The notes under the pieces: model-generated
What the model was told of the DNA's origin: nothing
Seen by the model: only the letters and a program-made list of their open reading frames with translations
Databases searched by the model: none
NCBI GenBank assembly: GCA_023382535.1
Contig: JAHDWA010000166.1
Span: 1 to 8,049, forward strand
Direction of reading: 5' to 3'
Length of the DNA stretch: 8,049 bases
Source of the DNA: Anaerolineae bacterium
GTDB lineage: Bacteria; Chloroflexota; Anaerolineae; 4572-78; J111
Program-made: the position numbers and the translations under genes
Shown here: piece after piece, positions 7,398 to 8,049 of the stretch
Layout of the letters: every line of letters starts with the position of its first letter
How positions within the stretch are numbered: the stretch's first letter is position 1

Positions 7398-7595
7398 GAA
7401 TCACAGGCGTGTTTTGCCGGAATCACAAGGGTGATTCGTCAGAATCACGGAGGTGATTTTCCAGAATCACGAGCGTGATTCGGTGGAATCGCGAAGGTGT
7501 TTTGCCAGAATCACGAGCGTGATTCTATAGAATCGCGAGGGTGATTTTCCAGAATCACGAGGGTGATTCTGCGGAATCACGGGCGTAATTTATTC
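7398..7595. repeat. Array of nine 22-bp tandem repeats, each an interrupted palindrome
   Basis: Units start at 7398, 7420, 7442, 7464, 7486, 7508, 7530, 7552 and 7574, each exactly 22 bp with no indels. The pattern is GAATCAC, a four-base purine-rich loop (mostly GAGG, GAGC or similar), GTGATT, then a five-base linker. GAATCAC and GTGATTC are reverse complements, so every unit can form a 6-7 bp stem or present a two-fold symmetric protein site. Even units (2, 4, 6, 8) complete the palindrome with C and have variable four-base ends (GTCA, GGTG, TATA, TGCG). Odd units replace that C by T and share T-rich ends (TTTTCCA or TTTTGCCR). The last unit is degenerate (GTAATT). The array lies between the hsdR stop and the next ATG. 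Twenty-two bp is about two helical turns, so all sites face nearly the same side of the helix. Possible roles are an operator array, RNA hairpins acting at the 3' end of hsdR, or a neutral minisatellite. Confidence 0.93.
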
Positions 7596-7596
7596 G

Positions 7597-8049
7597 ATGA
7601 ACGACCTGCTGAAAAAATTATCCGGCGGCGACCGGCGCTCGATTGGGCGGTCCGACGAGGGGGTGGCCGAGGTGCTGGCCGATCCTTCACGCTTCCCGCT
7701 GCTTTTTGAGGGCCTGCTCGGCGACGACCCGCTGATCAGGATGCGCGCCGCCGATGCCGTCGAAAAGATAACGGCCCGTCACCCTGACTATCTCCAACCC
7801 TATAAAAACAAACCCATCGGGCAGGTGGCGCAGATCAACCAGCAGGAGGTGCGCTGGCATGTGGCCCAACTGCTGCCCCGGCTGAGGTGGAGCGAGGCGG
7901 AACGCGTCCAGGTGGTCGAGATTCTGTTGGCCTATCTGAACGACGCCAGCCGCATCGTCAAAACCTTTGCCATGCAAGCTCTGGCCGATTTGGCCGGGCA
8001 AGACGACCATCTTCGCCCTCAGGTCATCCCTTTGCTGGAGAAGCTGACC
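7597..8049 (+). CDS. HEAT-repeat protein, 3' end outside the window
   Basis: An open frame runs from ATG 7597 to the window end (151 codons, no stop), so the gene is partial. It was recognised from composition and helical pattern. At least three HEAT-like helix pairs are visible: around residues 33-66 (DDPLIRMRAADAVEKI), 84-114 (EVRWHVAQLLPRL, then VVEILLAYL) and 115-149 (DASRIVKTFAMQALADLA). Each carries the hydrophobic spacing and the D/V/R-K positions typical of HEAT units. The N-terminus (MNDLLKKLSGGDRRSIGRSDE) has no signal peptide, so the protein is probably cytoplasmic. HEAT proteins act as binding scaffolds; a few relatives such as AlkD-type glycosylases bind DNA, but nothing here shows catalysis. 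The ATG is 1 base after the repeat array and has no clear Shine-Dalgarno site. A later start is possible, although the first residues look genuine. It need not belong to the hsd operon. Confidence 0.75.
   Translation, partial: MNDLLKKLSGGDRRSIGRSDEGVAEVLADPSRFPLLFEGLLGDDPLIRMRAADAVEKITARHPDYLQPYKNKPIGQVAQINQQEVRWHVAQLLPRLRWSEAERVQVVEILLAYLNDASRIVKTFAMQALADLAGQDDHLRPQVIPLLEKLT

Noticed and set aside
7359..7401. Promoter for the HEAT-repeat gene (TTGAAA at 7364 and TAGAAT at 7396)
   Set aside because: The spacing of 26 bases is too long for a sigma-70 type promoter and no extended -10 is present.
7398..7595. The repeat array as a CRISPR array
   Set aside because: Units are 22 bp with only 4-5 variable bases between palindromes, far too short for spacers, and no cas genes are nearby.

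Overview
The window is bacterial chromosomal DNA. It carries one type I restriction-modification locus that reads left to right, in the order hsdM, hsdS, a BrnT-type toxin gene, its antitoxin gene, then hsdR. Beyond it is the start of an unrelated HEAT-repeat gene. Coding density, short gene overlaps, a GTG start, Shine-Dalgarno-like sites and a rho-independent terminator all indicate a bacterium. The moderately GC-rich conserved genes and the gene families would fit Chloroflexota or a similar environmental lineage, but the sequence does not settle the taxon.

Positions 1-228 are the upstream boundary. A hairpin-plus-T-tract terminator (94-115) closes an earlier transcription unit, and an extended -10 promoter (174-182) lies 46 bases before the preferred hsdM start. 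From 229 to 7347 the genes are packed tightly. hsdM and hsdS overlap by 4 bases (GTGA). brnT starts 4 bases after hsdS behind a strong GGAGG. The antitoxin overlaps brnT by 29 bases, and hsdR follows after a 5-base gap. No terminator or convincing promoter is visible inside this block, so it reads as one operon with translational coupling.

HsdM and HsdS form the methyltransferase, and HsdR adds the motor and nuclease that cut unmethylated DNA. The toxin-antitoxin pair sits between the specificity and restriction genes. It may add post-segregational stabilisation or a second layer of control to the locus, which is inference. HsdM has an in-frame extra stretch of about 30 residues flanked by a short direct repeat, and HsdS is a clear base-composition mosaic.

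The most unusual element is at 7398-7595, between hsdR and the HEAT-repeat gene. Nine tandem units of exactly 22 bp each contain an interrupted palindrome (GAATCAC, four-base loop, GTGATT). Odd and even units differ consistently, giving a 44-bp higher-order period. The array ends one base before the ATG of the HEAT-repeat gene, so it fills the place where the 3' end of the hsd operon and the 5' control region of the next gene should be. Its function is unknown.
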